Shown: positions 28,160 through 37,177 of the stretch, in pieces
Layout: each line of letters starts with the position of its first letter
Numbering within the stretch: position 1 is the first letter of the stretch
Translations under genes and position numbers: made by a program
Origin: Bradyrhizobium sp. sBnM-33
Lineage (GTDB): Bacteria > Pseudomonadota > Alphaproteobacteria > Rhizobiales > Xanthobacteraceae
NCBI RefSeq assembly: GCF_032917945.1
Contig: NZ_CP136624.1
Coordinates: 7,006,001-7,070,000 of the forward strand
DNA length: 64,000 nt
Direction: 5' to 3'
The notes under the pieces: model-generated
Databases searched by the model: none
Seen by the model: only the letters and a program-made list of their open reading frames with translations
What the model was told of the DNA's origin: nothing

Positions 28160-28399
28160 CTATTGACCGTTGCGCTTGAGAACCTGATCGCAGGCCGCGC
28201 TAATCTTGGAGCGATGTTCCTTGAGGCACGCCAAGATGGTGAGGTCACCCTGGTCGATAACCGGACGGCAGTGCTTCTGCACGTCACGGGTACAGGCCTT
28301 CTGCTCCTCCGGCGTTCCGCTGCGCTGTTGCTGCTGGGCGAAGGCGCTCGACGAAACCGAGATCGACAACAAAGTGAGGGCGAGGAGAGATTTTCGCAT
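28160..28399 (-). CDS. Small secreted cysteine-rich-repeat protein
   Basis: The 79-residue protein has a signal peptide (MRKSLLALTLLSISVSSSAF, cleavage likely at AFA-QQ) and about 55 mature residues with four cysteines in the pattern ACTRDVQKHCRPV and ILACLKEH...AACDQVL, like a single cysteine-rich GLG1-type repeat. It is preceded by an AAGGAA ribosome-binding site. Such one-repeat periplasmic proteins are common in Bradyrhizobium and have no assigned role. It stands alone between hpnC and the next secreted protein gene. Confidence 0.8.
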   Translation of the reverse strand: MRKSLLALTLLSISVSSSAFAQQQQRSGTPEEQKACTRDVQKHCRPVIDQGDLTILACLKEHRSKISAACDQVLKRNGQ

Positions 28400-28824
28400 C
28401 GTATTCCTTCATTTCGGCAGCATGAAATCCTGTTCCCGATTTGCGTTTTCGGCATCGCCGGAACGGATTTGTATGGATGGCAGGCGCCGCGTAACGCAGC
28501 AACGTGCACAGGACAAGCATGGTAAATACGGCCAAATTTACGGCGATCTCAGCGCCGCAAATAACTGACTGATATCTAACGTGTATTTCTCTCTTGACGA
28601 TCTCGGCAATTGGCTGTTGCGGAGGATGCGGCGCGAAGTTAGATGCTGCGCGGACGGAGCCGATGCGAATATTGATTCCATTCGGCTGCTTGTGCCCTTT
28701 CCTGCCGCGACCGGCGGAAACAGCATGCCGTCATTTTGAACCTAAGATACTGCGGAAACACTAAATCTTCGATGCGGCGAGACGTATCTTGTAAGAGAAG
28801 CGTCTGTTTAGGGGAAAACTCACG
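28400..28824. other. Intergenic stretch between two small secreted-protein genes
   Basis: These 425 bases, between divergent genes, hold no recognisable coding or RNA feature. The sequence from about 28,520 to 28,600 is comparatively AT-rich and may include promoter elements. Confidence 0.5.
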
Positions 28825-29328
28825 ATGAAACTGTTTGGTTCCAGCTTGTTCGATCAGGCTCTCGCAGCGGCCGGGGTCGCCGCCGCGCTCATGCTGTCGG
28901 TCACCATTAGCCATGCCCAGGCCGGCGGCCCGTTTGCCGGTTTTGATGGAAACTGGAGCGGCACCGGCACCGTCGCGCTATCCAACGGCACCACCGAGAA
29001 CATCCGCTGCAAGGCCGACTACAAGGTCAACGCCAACGGCCTCGGCCTGAAACAACACCTCCACTGCGCCAGCGACAGCTACAAGTTCGACCTGTCGAGC
29101 GATGTCACCAGCCAGGGTGACCGGATCTCCGGCAACTGGAGCGAAAAGAGCCGAAATATCTTCGGCAATCTGCAGGGCACCGCCGGCGGCGGTCAGATCG
29201 ACGTGTTTGTCGAAGCATCGGGATTTGCAGCCAACCTGAATCTGCGCACCACCGGCAACAAGCAGAGCGTGCAGATCGACTCCAAGGGTGAGATCCGCGG
29301 CGTCAAGATTACGATGACGAGGACCTGA
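28825..29328 (+). CDS. Secreted hypothetical protein, beta-rich
   Basis: The 167-residue protein has a signal peptide (AAAGVAAALMLSVTISHAQA, cleavage near AQA-GG) and a mature part that opens FAGFDGNWSGTGTVALSNG with alternating polar and hydrophobic residues, like a small lipocalin-like beta barrel. The GGGGAAAA ribosome-binding site and terminator support a single-gene unit. The family was not named with confidence; similar secreted proteins of about this size are frequent in Nitrobacteraceae. No functional claim is made. Confidence 0.8.
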   Translation: MKLFGSSLFDQALAAAGVAAALMLSVTISHAQAGGPFAGFDGNWSGTGTVALSNGTTENIRCKADYKVNANGLGLKQHLHCASDSYKFDLSSDVTSQGDRISGNWSEKSRNIFGNLQGTAGGGQIDVFVEASGFAANLNLRTTGNKQSVQIDSKGEIRGVKITMTRT

Positions 29329-29354
29329 TAACTGTTCTTCAAAGCAGTAGGTAC

Positions 29355-29390
29355 GAATGGCGGCTCCCCCGGGATACCGCCATTTTTATT
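29355..29390 (+). terminator. Rho-independent terminator
   Basis: An AATGGCGG / CCGCCATT stem is followed by TTTATTTT, 27 bases after the stop of the beta-rich secreted protein gene. Confidence 0.85.
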
Positions 29391-29399
29391 TTCGGCAGC

Positions 29400-30458
29400 T
29401 CAGCGGAATCGCCAGCACCAATACGCGTCACCGCGGTCGCGGCGTTCCGTCACCTCGACGCGCACGAAGCGATCATGCGCGAGCGCGGCCCCCACCCACA
29501 ACTCGTTCCAGGCATCGAACACCTGAGGCGACAGCGCTTCGCGTTCCGCCATCAGGCGCCAAGAGGTCTGGCGCACGGTTGCGCCCGAGCCTTCGACTTG
29601 CAGTTCCGCATCATCGTCCTGCCCCCGCGCAAGCCGGGAAAAGGCCTTGGCGAAACCCACCGCTCCCGCCTCCACGCCGCCCAACAGCGCGGCGACGTCG
29701 TCGAAGGTGTGCATCCCGACGAGCCGCGCCGCGGCACCGGCGAGATGGCCGCCCTCCTCCGGTCCGAGCACGGCAATCGTCTCCGGAACGATCGAGGTGA
29801 TGTACTCCATCGCATAATTGCGAAGCACCTTCTGCAGCCGTTCCTCCGGCCATGTGTTCTCCGGCAGGCGCGGCGCGAGATCGGCGCGGAACGGCGGACA
29901 ACGCTCGCCCGGCGAAAACTGCAATCGCTCCTCGGGCGCGAGATCGTGATCCCACTCCTTGTAGTAACCTTCAAGCCCCGGCTGACCGTCGACGGTCTGC
30001 CCCGTGCAGACAAAGCCGAGCCTGGGATTATTGAGCACGACGCCGTTGTTGGCGTGCCATCCGCGCAGCATCGCCCGCGACACTTCCGAGGGGATTCCGC
30101 AAATGGCCGTGCCGGACCAGATCCAGCGCGGCGGCGGATAGCGTACCCAGGCCTTGCGGTCGCTCTCGTAGATATACTCCACCTTCACGCCGCCGACCTG
30201 GTTCGACAGATAGTGATATTGGGCGCAAGCGACCGCATGCGGAAGCTGATCAAGACCGAGCTTCTTCAATCCGGGAAGGAAGCGCGCCAGTTGCTGGCGC
30301 CGGAAGGTGCGAAATACCACCTCGGCGGCGCGTGGCGCGCCGGCCCGCGACGCCAGCATCAGGATCAGCCCGGTGAGATAGGAATGATAGATGTGTTCGA
30401 CCGCGCGGTAGGCGGCAGCGTCGGCCGCAGGGCGAGCGGCTAATCCTGCAGACGTCAT
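29400..30458 (-). CDS. Conserved hypothetical protein next to an MMPL transporter
   Basis: The 352-residue soluble-looking protein has no signal peptide or clear membrane span. It has a helical N-terminus, a middle part with YHYLSNQVGGVKVEYIYES, a WSGTAICGIPSEVSRAML segment, and a C-terminal WRLMAEREALSPQVFDAWNEL ending in CWRFR. I do not recognise the family. It is transcribed in the same direction as the MMPL transporter gene, starting 59 bases after its stop, so the two probably form a unit. That pairing, and the position between shc and hpnP, suggests a link to lipid traffic or modification; this is inference only. Confidence 0.75.
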   Translation of the reverse strand: MTSAGLAARPAADAAAYRAVEHIYHSYLTGLILMLASRAGAPRAAEVVFRTFRRQQLARFLPGLKKLGLDQLPHAVACAQYHYLSNQVGGVKVEYIYESDRKAWVRYPPPRWIWSGTAICGIPSEVSRAMLRGWHANNGVVLNNPRLGFVCTGQTVDGQPGLEGYYKEWDHDLAPEERLQFSPGERCPPFRADLAPRLPENTWPEERLQKVLRNYAMEYITSIVPETIAVLGPEEGGHLAGAAARLVGMHTFDDVAALLGGVEAGAVGFAKAFSRLARGQDDDAELQVEGSGATVRQTSWRLMAEREALSPQVFDAWNELWVGAALAHDRFVRVEVTERRDRGDAYWCWRFR

Positions 30459-30517
30459 TCCTCAAGCCTCTCTGCGGCTGCCGTTGGCCGGCAACCCCTG
30501 CTATTCAGCAGCGTTCG

Positions 30518-32908
30518 TTATTCGGCAGCTTTGTTCTTCGCTGGCTCGGTGTGACTGACGCCGCGAATCTTTTCCGACAGGTTGATCAGGAACATCGAGG
30601 TCGGCCGCAGGATGAAGAGGTCAGCGACCAGCGCCGCGATCATCGAGAACGCGCTGAGCCAGCCGAACAGCCGCAGCGACGGCAGATCGGAGAACACGGT
30701 GACGACGAGGCCGCAGGCCAGCACCACCGTGGTCAGGATCAGGGCCGGGCCGACCAGCACGGTGGCGCGCTCGACCGCCAGTCCCGAATTGACGCCCGGC
30801 TTGCTCTCCAGCCGAAGCCGGTTGAGGAAGTGGATCGTGGCGCTCAGGCCCAGGCCGAACGACACCGTGAGCGCGACGACGCTAGCGAATTGCAGCCCCT
30901 CGCCCAACATCCACAGCACCGTACCCGATGCCACCACCGGGAAAATGCCGGGCAAGATGCAGGAGAACATCACCACGACCGAGCGGAACGCGAGACCGAT
31001 GAAGACGGCGACAATGAGGAATTCAATCGTCAGGCCCTGGTTGAGCTTATCGATCATGTTGGCGCTGTTGCGCGCGGCAATCGCCGACAGGCCGGTGACG
31101 GCAATCTCAAAGCCGGGATGTTCGGCCCTTACCTTGTCGAGCGCCTTGTCGAGCTTGTCGACAACGGGAAGGATTTCGCTGGAATCGAGATCGGGAACGC
31201 GCCCTGACACCACCACCGCATCCTGATCGGCCGAGATGAATCGCCGCACCAGATGCTCAGGGATAACGCTGACATATTCCTTCAGCGTCGCGACGTCGGT
31301 GCTGCCCGCCTTCTCCGCGAGCCAGCGGCGCAGCGTTTCCAGCGACCAGACGTTGCCGACGCCGGCCGACTTCTCGACCATCGAGTGGACGTCGGCGATC
31401 GTCTTCAAGGTTTCCGGCGCGTAGAGCGAGGCGCCCTTGGGGAATTCGATCAGCACGTCGATCGGGTTGGCGCCGGTGAGCTTGGCGTCGAGCCGGCTCG
31501 ATGCCGCCACCGCCTGTCGCTTGTCCGGCACCTGATCGGCGAGCCGGTAGCGCGGCTCCAGCGTCGCGTAGATGTAGCCGAGCCCGCCGACGAAGAGCAA
31601 TGCGATCAGGCTGAACATGCCGGGGCGGCTGACCATGCGCACCGCAATCCAGTAACAGAAATTGCGCAGCGCCTGGACGCCGGCGTCGGCGCTCTGGAAT
31701 TTCACCGCAAAAATCTTCTCGTTGCGCACGAACAGCACGCCGAATACCGGCACCAGCGACAGCACGGCCACCAGCGCGATGATGGTGGCGGCAAGGCCGG
31801 CTTCGCCGAATTTTCGGATCAGTTCGGAATCGGAGAATTGCAGCGCGATGAAGGAAATGCCCGCGGTGCCATGGGTCAGTACGCAGGCCGGGCCGACTAC
31901 CAGCACCGCGTTGGTGAAGGCCTTCAGCTTGTCCTGGCCGGCAATGAGGCGGTCGCGCGCCGCGAACGTCAACTGCATCGAGTCCGAGAAGCTGATCACC
32001 ATGATGAGCGGCGTCATCACGTTCAGGAACATGTTGAGATTGAAACCGGCCCAGCCGAGGCCACCGAGCGAGAGCAAGATCGCGATGATCGGCGGGAAGG
32101 CCGCAACCACCATGAACGATATCTTGCGGAAGAAGATGATCGCGATGATGCAGCCAGCGAGAATGCCTAGAATGTTGTAGGTCAGCCCGTCGCGCTTGAC
32201 CGCGTTGCGGATCTCGAGCTGCATGACGGGTACCCCGGAAAGCTGGGCGTTGAGCCCGCTGCCGGAAAGATCCTCGGCCATGACTTTCCTGATTTCGCCG
32301 ACCACCGTGCCGAGCTCGTTCGAGGAAACGACCTTCGGCTCCAGCGACAGCACGATCAGCGCCAGCGTGCCATCCTCGGACAACAGCTTGCCGCGAATAA
32401 TCTCGTTGGATTTAACGGTCTCGACAAAACTGTCGTAGGCGGCGCCCTGCGGCAGTTCGGGCGGGAACAGCGCGGCCGGCAACTTGCCGGGCTCCGGCGC
32501 CTGACGTGCCGAAAACAGCGAGACCAGGCCGCGAACGCCCTCGATCAGTTGCAGGTCGGTGACCATGTCGCGGATCTTTTCGAGGTTCTCGCGGGCCAGC
32601 AGCGTCTTGCCCTCGACCACGACCAGCACGTCGAATTCGGTCGCCGGGAAGCGCTTGGTCACGGCCTCATATTGCTTGTAGTCCTTGGAATCGGAGCGGA
32701 ACAACTGGCTCAGCGAGTCGTCGATCTTGATTCGCTCGATGCCGAACAGCGCCGCCACGATCAGCACGGCGAGAATGATCAAGGACAGGATCGGCGCCTT
32801 GACCGCGATCAGGCCCATGCGCTCGAGCCCGAAGGCGATGCTCTTGCCCGGCGGCGGTTCCTCGGTGGCTTGGACGTGGACGTGACTTTCGGAGTTCTTG
32901 TCGAGCAT
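30518..32908 (-). CDS. MMPL/RND-family transporter, second in the hopanoid region
   Basis: The protein of about 796 residues has the two-repeat RND/MMPL layout. A first span lies near 35-58 (ILSLIILAVLIVAALFGIE), followed by a periplasmic domain, a five-span block with FSDSMQLTFAARD, a second periplasmic domain and a second block with FGLGLSATIHFLNR. The Asp/His residues in the fourth span of each block fit proton coupling. It is a distant relative of HpnN and of proteins with sterol-sensing-domain folds. An ATG at 32,908 (MLDKNSESHV) is preferred over a GTG six codons earlier. The substrate is unknown; a hydrophobic lipid such as a hopanoid is plausible from context. Confidence 0.85.
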   Translation of the reverse strand: MLDKNSESHVHVQATEEPPPGKSIAFGLERMGLIAVKAPILSLIILAVLIVAALFGIERIKIDDSLSQLFRSDSKDYKQYEAVTKRFPATEFDVLVVVEGKTLLARENLEKIRDMVTDLQLIEGVRGLVSLFSARQAPEPGKLPAALFPPELPQGAAYDSFVETVKSNEIIRGKLLSEDGTLALIVLSLEPKVVSSNELGTVVGEIRKVMAEDLSGSGLNAQLSGVPVMQLEIRNAVKRDGLTYNILGILAGCIIAIIFFRKISFMVVAAFPPIIAILLSLGGLGWAGFNLNMFLNVMTPLIMVISFSDSMQLTFAARDRLIAGQDKLKAFTNAVLVVGPACVLTHGTAGISFIALQFSDSELIRKFGEAGLAATIIALVAVLSLVPVFGVLFVRNEKIFAVKFQSADAGVQALRNFCYWIAVRMVSRPGMFSLIALLFVGGLGYIYATLEPRYRLADQVPDKRQAVAASSRLDAKLTGANPIDVLIEFPKGASLYAPETLKTIADVHSMVEKSAGVGNVWSLETLRRWLAEKAGSTDVATLKEYVSVIPEHLVRRFISADQDAVVVSGRVPDLDSSEILPVVDKLDKALDKVRAEHPGFEIAVTGLSAIAARNSANMIDKLNQGLTIEFLIVAVFIGLAFRSVVVMFSCILPGIFPVVASGTVLWMLGEGLQFASVVALTVSFGLGLSATIHFLNRLRLESKPGVNSGLAVERATVLVGPALILTTVVLACGLVVTVFSDLPSLRLFGWLSAFSMIAALVADLFILRPTSMFLINLSEKIRGVSHTEPAKNKAAE

Positions 32909-33295
32909 ACCCTGTCCAGTTCTCACGTCGGCCTGTTTGTGCAGCTTGGTTTTTTGTGCAGCTTGGTGGCGCGAATACGGCTTTGCCAGCCCCTATCTGA
33001 TTGGCGCTAGCCCTTGAAATCACGCGGTAAATTAATCGGCGCCGTTTTACAGGCCCGAACCTGATCCGGCAAGCACGCGCGGCAGGGCAAATCGGCACGC
33101 AAATGTCGAAAATACGCGTTAAGTCTCTGATTTGCCACACCTGCCAGCACCACCTTGGACCGCTTTGGCGCGTTCAGCCGAAAGCGCCAACGACGGCCGC
33201 TGCAACCTCACCGGTCAATTTTTGGAGAAACGGCTCACATTGGGTTGTCAGCCACGAGTTGGCTCACAACGGCGACGCAGGCGGATGTCGATCCG
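32909..33295. other. Intergenic stretch upstream of the MMPL gene
   Basis: 387 bases with no recognisable gene or RNA. A direct repeat TGTGCAGCTTGGT occurs twice (about 32,939 and 32,955). The stretch should include the promoter for the MMPL gene and the 3' region of eutC, since both are on the minus strand. Confidence 0.5.
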
Positions 33296-34069
33296 TCAAT
33301 CTATCGGTCTGGCGGCGATGAGCGCGGTTCTGCTTTCGTCCTTCAGCGCCACGCCCGTGACCTGGCGCGCGATGCCTTCACGCACCAACCACGCGATCTT
33401 GAAGGCGGCTTCATCATAGCTCAGGCCTGCGCCGTGGATGTTGGACACGCAATTGCGGTTCTCGTCGGTGAGGCCGATGCGCGGCGCAAACGTCAGATAG
33501 GCGCCGAGACTGTCGGGGGCCGACAGGCCGGGCCGCTCGCCGATCAGCATCACCACCATCCGCGCGCCCAACGCGGCACCGATCTCGTCGCCCAGCGCCA
33601 CGCGTGCGCCGGATGCAACCACGACGTGGCCACACCGGATCCCGACCTCCGCCAGGCGTGGAGCAAGATGGCGAACCAGCTCGAGCGCGTGGACATTGAC
33701 GGCCGCCGGCGAAAGCCCATCGCCGATCACGATCACAACCTGGTTCGCACTGCCGCCTTGCTTTTCCAGCGCGCCCCGCGAATCCGGGTCGAGCATCCGT
33801 CCGAGATCGGGGCGGCGCAGATAGTCGCGCCGGTTGCACGCCTGGCTGTAAACCTCACTGACCTGCAGGCCGAGGCCGGCCAATCCGGCAACCAGATGCT
33901 CCACATCGAATGCGGCATGCACGGCGTCGCGGGCGCGTGCATGGTCGAGCGTGAAGGCAAGCAGCGCGTCGGTCGGCATGCTCGCGCCGGAGCGGCCGAG
34001 CCCGACGCGCGCCGGCGTCAGCTGCCGCAGGGCTTCGAGTGAGCGGGTCGGCGACGTCGGTTCTTTCAT
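33296..34069 (-). CDS. eutC: Ethanolamine ammonia-lyase small subunit
   Basis: The 257-residue protein matches Eut[21 protein letters not shown] near the N-terminus, [12 protein letters not shown], the substrate/cobalamin-side stretch [17 protein letters not shown] and the C-terminal [18 protein letters not shown]. With EutB it forms the adenosylcobalamin enzyme that converts ethanolamine to acetaldehyde and ammonia. It starts 6 bases after the hpnP stop, so it is certainly co-transcribed with hpnP. eutB lies on the far side of hpnP, an unusual split of the two subunits. Confidence 0.95.
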   Translation of the reverse strand: MKEPTSPTRSLEALRQLTPARVGLGRSGASMPTDALLAFTLDHARARDAVHAAFDVEHLVAGLAGLGLQVSEVYSQACNRRDYLRRPDLGRMLDPDSRGALEKQGGSANQVVIVIGDGLSPAAVNVHALELVRHLAPRLAEVGIRCGHVVVASGARVALGDEIGAALGARMVVMLIGERPGLSAPDSLGAYLTFAPRIGLTDENRNCVSNIHGAGLSYDEAAFKIAWLVREGIARQVTGVALKDESRTALIAARPID

Positions 34070-34075
34070 GGGCTT

Positions 34076-35665
34076 TTACTCGGCAGGCACGGAGGCCTCG
34101 CGCAGCCGGATCGAATAGTTCGACGCGTTCTGCTGGCCGCCGGACGCCGCACGCGCGAACTTGATCAGATGATGCGCGATCGTGGCGGAACCGATCAGCC
34201 CTTCGAGATCGCCGCGCCTGAGGCGCCCGATCGCGAACTTCCAGAACACGCGCCTGTAATCGCTGAGCACCCCGACCTGCCAGAAGATGTTGCGCAGCAT
34301 GATCAGCGCACGCCTGATGTTGGGCCAGGTCTTCATTTCAGGCGCGACGGGCACCTTGATCCGGTTGGCGTAGGTGTAGTCGCATTGATACTGGTAACGC
34401 GCGTAGAGCTTCTCTGGCTGGTAGGCGACCTCCATGCATCGCTTCCAGGAACTGATGACCTGGTCGTAGGGCATCAGGAATTCGACGTTGGAGTCGCGGC
34501 TGTCGTCGTCATTGAGGCGCCCCTCGCGCTCCAGCCGGTCCCACAACGGCGTCTTCGGCAACGCTTGCAGCAGATTGATCGTCAGTAGCGGAATCCGCGA
34601 TTCATCGACGAAGTCGAGCAGTGCGTCCGCCGTGCCCGGTTTGTCGGTGTCGAGGCCCATGATGATGCCGGAGACGACCTCCATACCGTAGGAATTGATG
34701 GTGTGGATGCCTTCGTGGATCGGGACCATCATGTTGTGGTCCTTGTGCATTGCGTGCAGCGCGTCGGGATCGGGCGTCTCGATGCCGCAGAACACGGTAA
34801 CGAACATCGCCTCGCGCATCTTCTCCAGGATCTCGGGCCGCTTGGCTATGTTCAGCGTCGCCTCGCAGGCCAGCCGCACGACGTAGCCTGTCCTCTTCTG
34901 CCATTCGATCAGATGCGGCAGCAAATCCAGCGTGGCCTTGCGGTTGCCGATGAAATTGTCGTCGACGAAATAGACCGTGTCGGTGATGCCGCATTCGCGC
35001 ATCCTGTCGAGTTCGGCGATGATCTGTTGAGGCGTCTTCAAGCGTGGGTTGCGGCCATAGAGCCCGGGGATATCGCAGAACTCGCACTGATAGGGGCAGC
35101 CGCTCGAATACTGGATGCTGCCGAGCAGATATTTTTTCACTTCCGCCAGCTCGTAGGCCGGGATCGGAAACTCGGTCATCGCCAACCGATCCCTGGTCGT
35201 CAGCACCACCTGCTGGGCAGGGCGACGCGGGTCGCGCGCCAGACGTTCGATCAGCTCATTGGTGGCGTCACCGAGTTCGCCGACATGGAGATAGTCGAAC
35301 GAGGGATAGTAATCCGGGCACGCGCTCACCGACGGGCCGCCGATTGCGACCGCGAGATCGAACGCATGGGCGCGGCGGCAGATGTCGTTCATCTGCTGGC
35401 GCTGGATGTGCATGCCGCTGACGAATACCGCTTCCGCCCATTCGAAGTCTTCCTTGCCGGCGGGGCGAATGTTCTCGTCGATGAAACGCACCTGCCAGTT
35501 TGCCGGGAGATAGGCCGCAATCAGGAGGAGGCCCTGCGGCGGCATGAAAGCCTTCACGCCGGCGGTCAGGGGATAGGCGTATTCGAACGTGCCGAAAGAA
35601 GACGTATAGCGCGGAAAGACGCACAGGATACGCCGTACCGTTCCAATGCCCTCAGCTCTCATCAA
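34076..35665 (-). CDS. hpnP: Hopanoid C-2 methylase, B12-binding radical SAM
   Basis: The 529-residue protein has an N-terminal cobalamin-binding Rossmann domain (about 12-150, with MPPQGLLLIAAYLP and VSGMHIQRQQM) and a radical SAM domain with CX3CX2C at Cys190, Cys194 and Cys197 (SSGCPYQCEFCDIPGLYGRN). A C-terminal region ending NASNYSIRLREA matches what I recall of HpnP. HpnP methylates hopanoids at C-2 using SAM and cobalamin; the products leave 2-methylhopane biomarkers. Other B12-radical SAM enzymes (BchE-like, HpnR-like) are alternatives, but the hopanoid and eutBC context supports HpnP. It lies between eutB (129 bases upstream) and eutC. Confidence 0.88.
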   Translation of the reverse strand: MMRAEGIGTVRRILCVFPRYTSSFGTFEYAYPLTAGVKAFMPPQGLLLIAAYLPANWQVRFIDENIRPAGKEDFEWAEAVFVSGMHIQRQQMNDICRRAHAFDLAVAIGGPSVSACPDYYPSFDYLHVGELGDATNELIERLARDPRRPAQQVVLTTRDRLAMTEFPIPAYELAEVKKYLLGSIQYSSGCPYQCEFCDIPGLYGRNPRLKTPQQIIAELDRMRECGITDTVYFVDDNFIGNRKATLDLLPHLIEWQKRTGYVVRLACEATLNIAKRPEILEKMREAMFVTVFCGIETPDPDALHAMHKDHNMMVPIHEGIHTINSYGMEVVSGIIMGLDTDKPGTADALLDFVDESRIPLLTINLLQALPKTPLWDRLEREGRLNDDDSRDSNVEFLMPYDQVISSWKRCMEVAYQPEKLYARYQYQCDYTYANRIKVPVAPEMKTWPNIRRALIMLRNIFWQVGVLSDYRRVFWKFAIGRLRRGDLEGLIGSATIAHHLIKFARAASGGQQNASNYSIRLREASVPAE

Positions 35666-35794
35666 ATTTCCTCAACACTGACATGAATTTAAGCACGAGA
35701 TTGAAAGTTGGGCCAGAAATCCTTCAACATTGTGACAGTCAGCTCTAACTCGCTGCGGGTTCAATTGGTTGCACGAAAATCTGCAGACCGGAAT

Positions 35795-37177
35795 TCAGGC
35801 AATCAGCCGAGAGGCAAATTCGGGCAGCAGGCCGGTGTTGCCCGCAAGCCGGAAATTGCCGTCCGCGAGGCCGGAGCGGACCAGCCAATCGTCGAACTCC
35901 GGCGCCCGCTTCAACCCGAAGAGATCCCGGACATAGAGCGCGTCGTGGAACGAGGTCGACTGATAGTTCAGCATGACGTCGTCGGCGCCCGGCACGCCCA
36001 TGATGAAGGTGACGCCGGCGGCGGCCAATAGCGTCAGCAGATTGTCCATGTCGTCCTGGTCGGCTTCGGCGTGGTTGGTGTAGCAGACGTCGACCCCGAG
36101 CGGCAGGCCGAGCAGCTTGCCGCAGAAATGGTCCTCGAGCCCGGCGCGGATGATTTCCTTGCCGTCGTAAAGATATTCCGGGCCGATGAAACCGACGACG
36201 CTATTGACCAGCAACGGAGCGAATGCGCGCGCCACTGCGTAAGCCCGCGCCTCGCACGTCTGCTGGTCGACATTGTGATGGGCGTTGGCCGACAGCGCCG
36301 AGCCCTGCCCCGTTTCGAAATACATCACGTTTTCGCCGACCGTGCCGCGGCGGAGCGACAGCCCCGCCTCACGCGCCTCGCGCAGCAGCGCGAGATCGAC
36401 ACCAAAACTGCGATTGGCAGCCTCCGTTCCCGCGATCGACTGGAACACCAGATCGACCGGCGCGCCCTGCCCGATCAATCCGAGTGTCGTGGTGACATGC
36501 GTGAGCACGCAGCTCTGCGTCGGAATCTGCAGCCGAGAGATGATGCCGTCGAGCAGCCGCAGCAACTCGCCGATCACGGCCGGATCGTCGCTGGCCGGAT
36601 TGATTCCGATGCAGGCATCTCCTGATCCCAGCAGAATGCCGTCGAGGATCGAAGCGGTAATGCCCTTGGCATCATCGAAGGGATGGTTGGGCTGCAGCCG
36701 CACGCTCATCCGCCCCTTCAGGCCGATGGTGTTGCGAAAGGCCGAGGTCACGGCGCATTTCTTGGCGACCAGGATCAGGTCCTGGTTACGCATCGTTTTT
36801 GAAACGCCGGCGGCCATTTCCGGCGTGATCCCGCGCGAGACCTTCGCCAAAGACTCGCCTGTTGCGGCATCGGAGAGCAGCCAATCGCGGAAGCCGCCCA
36901 CGGTCAGTGACGATATGGCGGCAAAGGCCGGGGCATCATGGCTGTCGATGATCAGCCGGGTGACCTCGTCATCCTCATAGGGAATGACAGCCTCGTTGAG
37001 GAACTGCTTCAGCGGCACGTCGGCGAGCGCCATTCGCGCTGCGATCATCTGTTCCGCGCTATCGGCCGCGACGCCGGCAAGACGGTCGCCGGATCGCGGC
37101 GGCGTCGCCTTGGCGAGCAGCTCGCGCAAACCGTCGAACGCATAGGTGGTGGCACCGATGATCTGCCGATAGACCAT
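35795..37177 (-). CDS. eutB: Ethanolamine ammonia-lyase large subunit
   Basis: The 460-residue TIM-barrel subunit has EutB hallmarks: KTMRNQDLILVAKKC, SVRLQPNHPFDD, GDACIGINPASDDP, FETGQGSALSANAHHNVDQQ and VCYTNHAEADQDDMD. It carries the adenosylcobalamin and ethanolamine sites. It heads a eutB-hpnP-eutC run. No eutA reactivase, transporter or microcompartment shell gene is visible nearby, so this is the short, non-compartment form of ethanolamine use. Confidence 0.96.
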   Translation of the reverse strand: MVYRQIIGATTYAFDGLRELLAKATPPRSGDRLAGVAADSAEQMIAARMALADVPLKQFLNEAVIPYEDDEVTRLIIDSHDAPAFAAISSLTVGGFRDWLLSDAATGESLAKVSRGITPEMAAGVSKTMRNQDLILVAKKCAVTSAFRNTIGLKGRMSVRLQPNHPFDDAKGITASILDGILLGSGDACIGINPASDDPAVIGELLRLLDGIISRLQIPTQSCVLTHVTTTLGLIGQGAPVDLVFQSIAGTEAANRSFGVDLALLREAREAGLSLRRGTVGENVMYFETGQGSALSANAHHNVDQQTCEARAYAVARAFAPLLVNSVVGFIGPEYLYDGKEIIRAGLEDHFCGKLLGLPLGVDVCYTNHAEADQDDMDNLLTLLAAAGVTFIMGVPGADDVMLNYQSTSFHDALYVRDLFGLKRAPEFDDWLVRSGLADGNFRLAGNTGLLPEFASRLIA

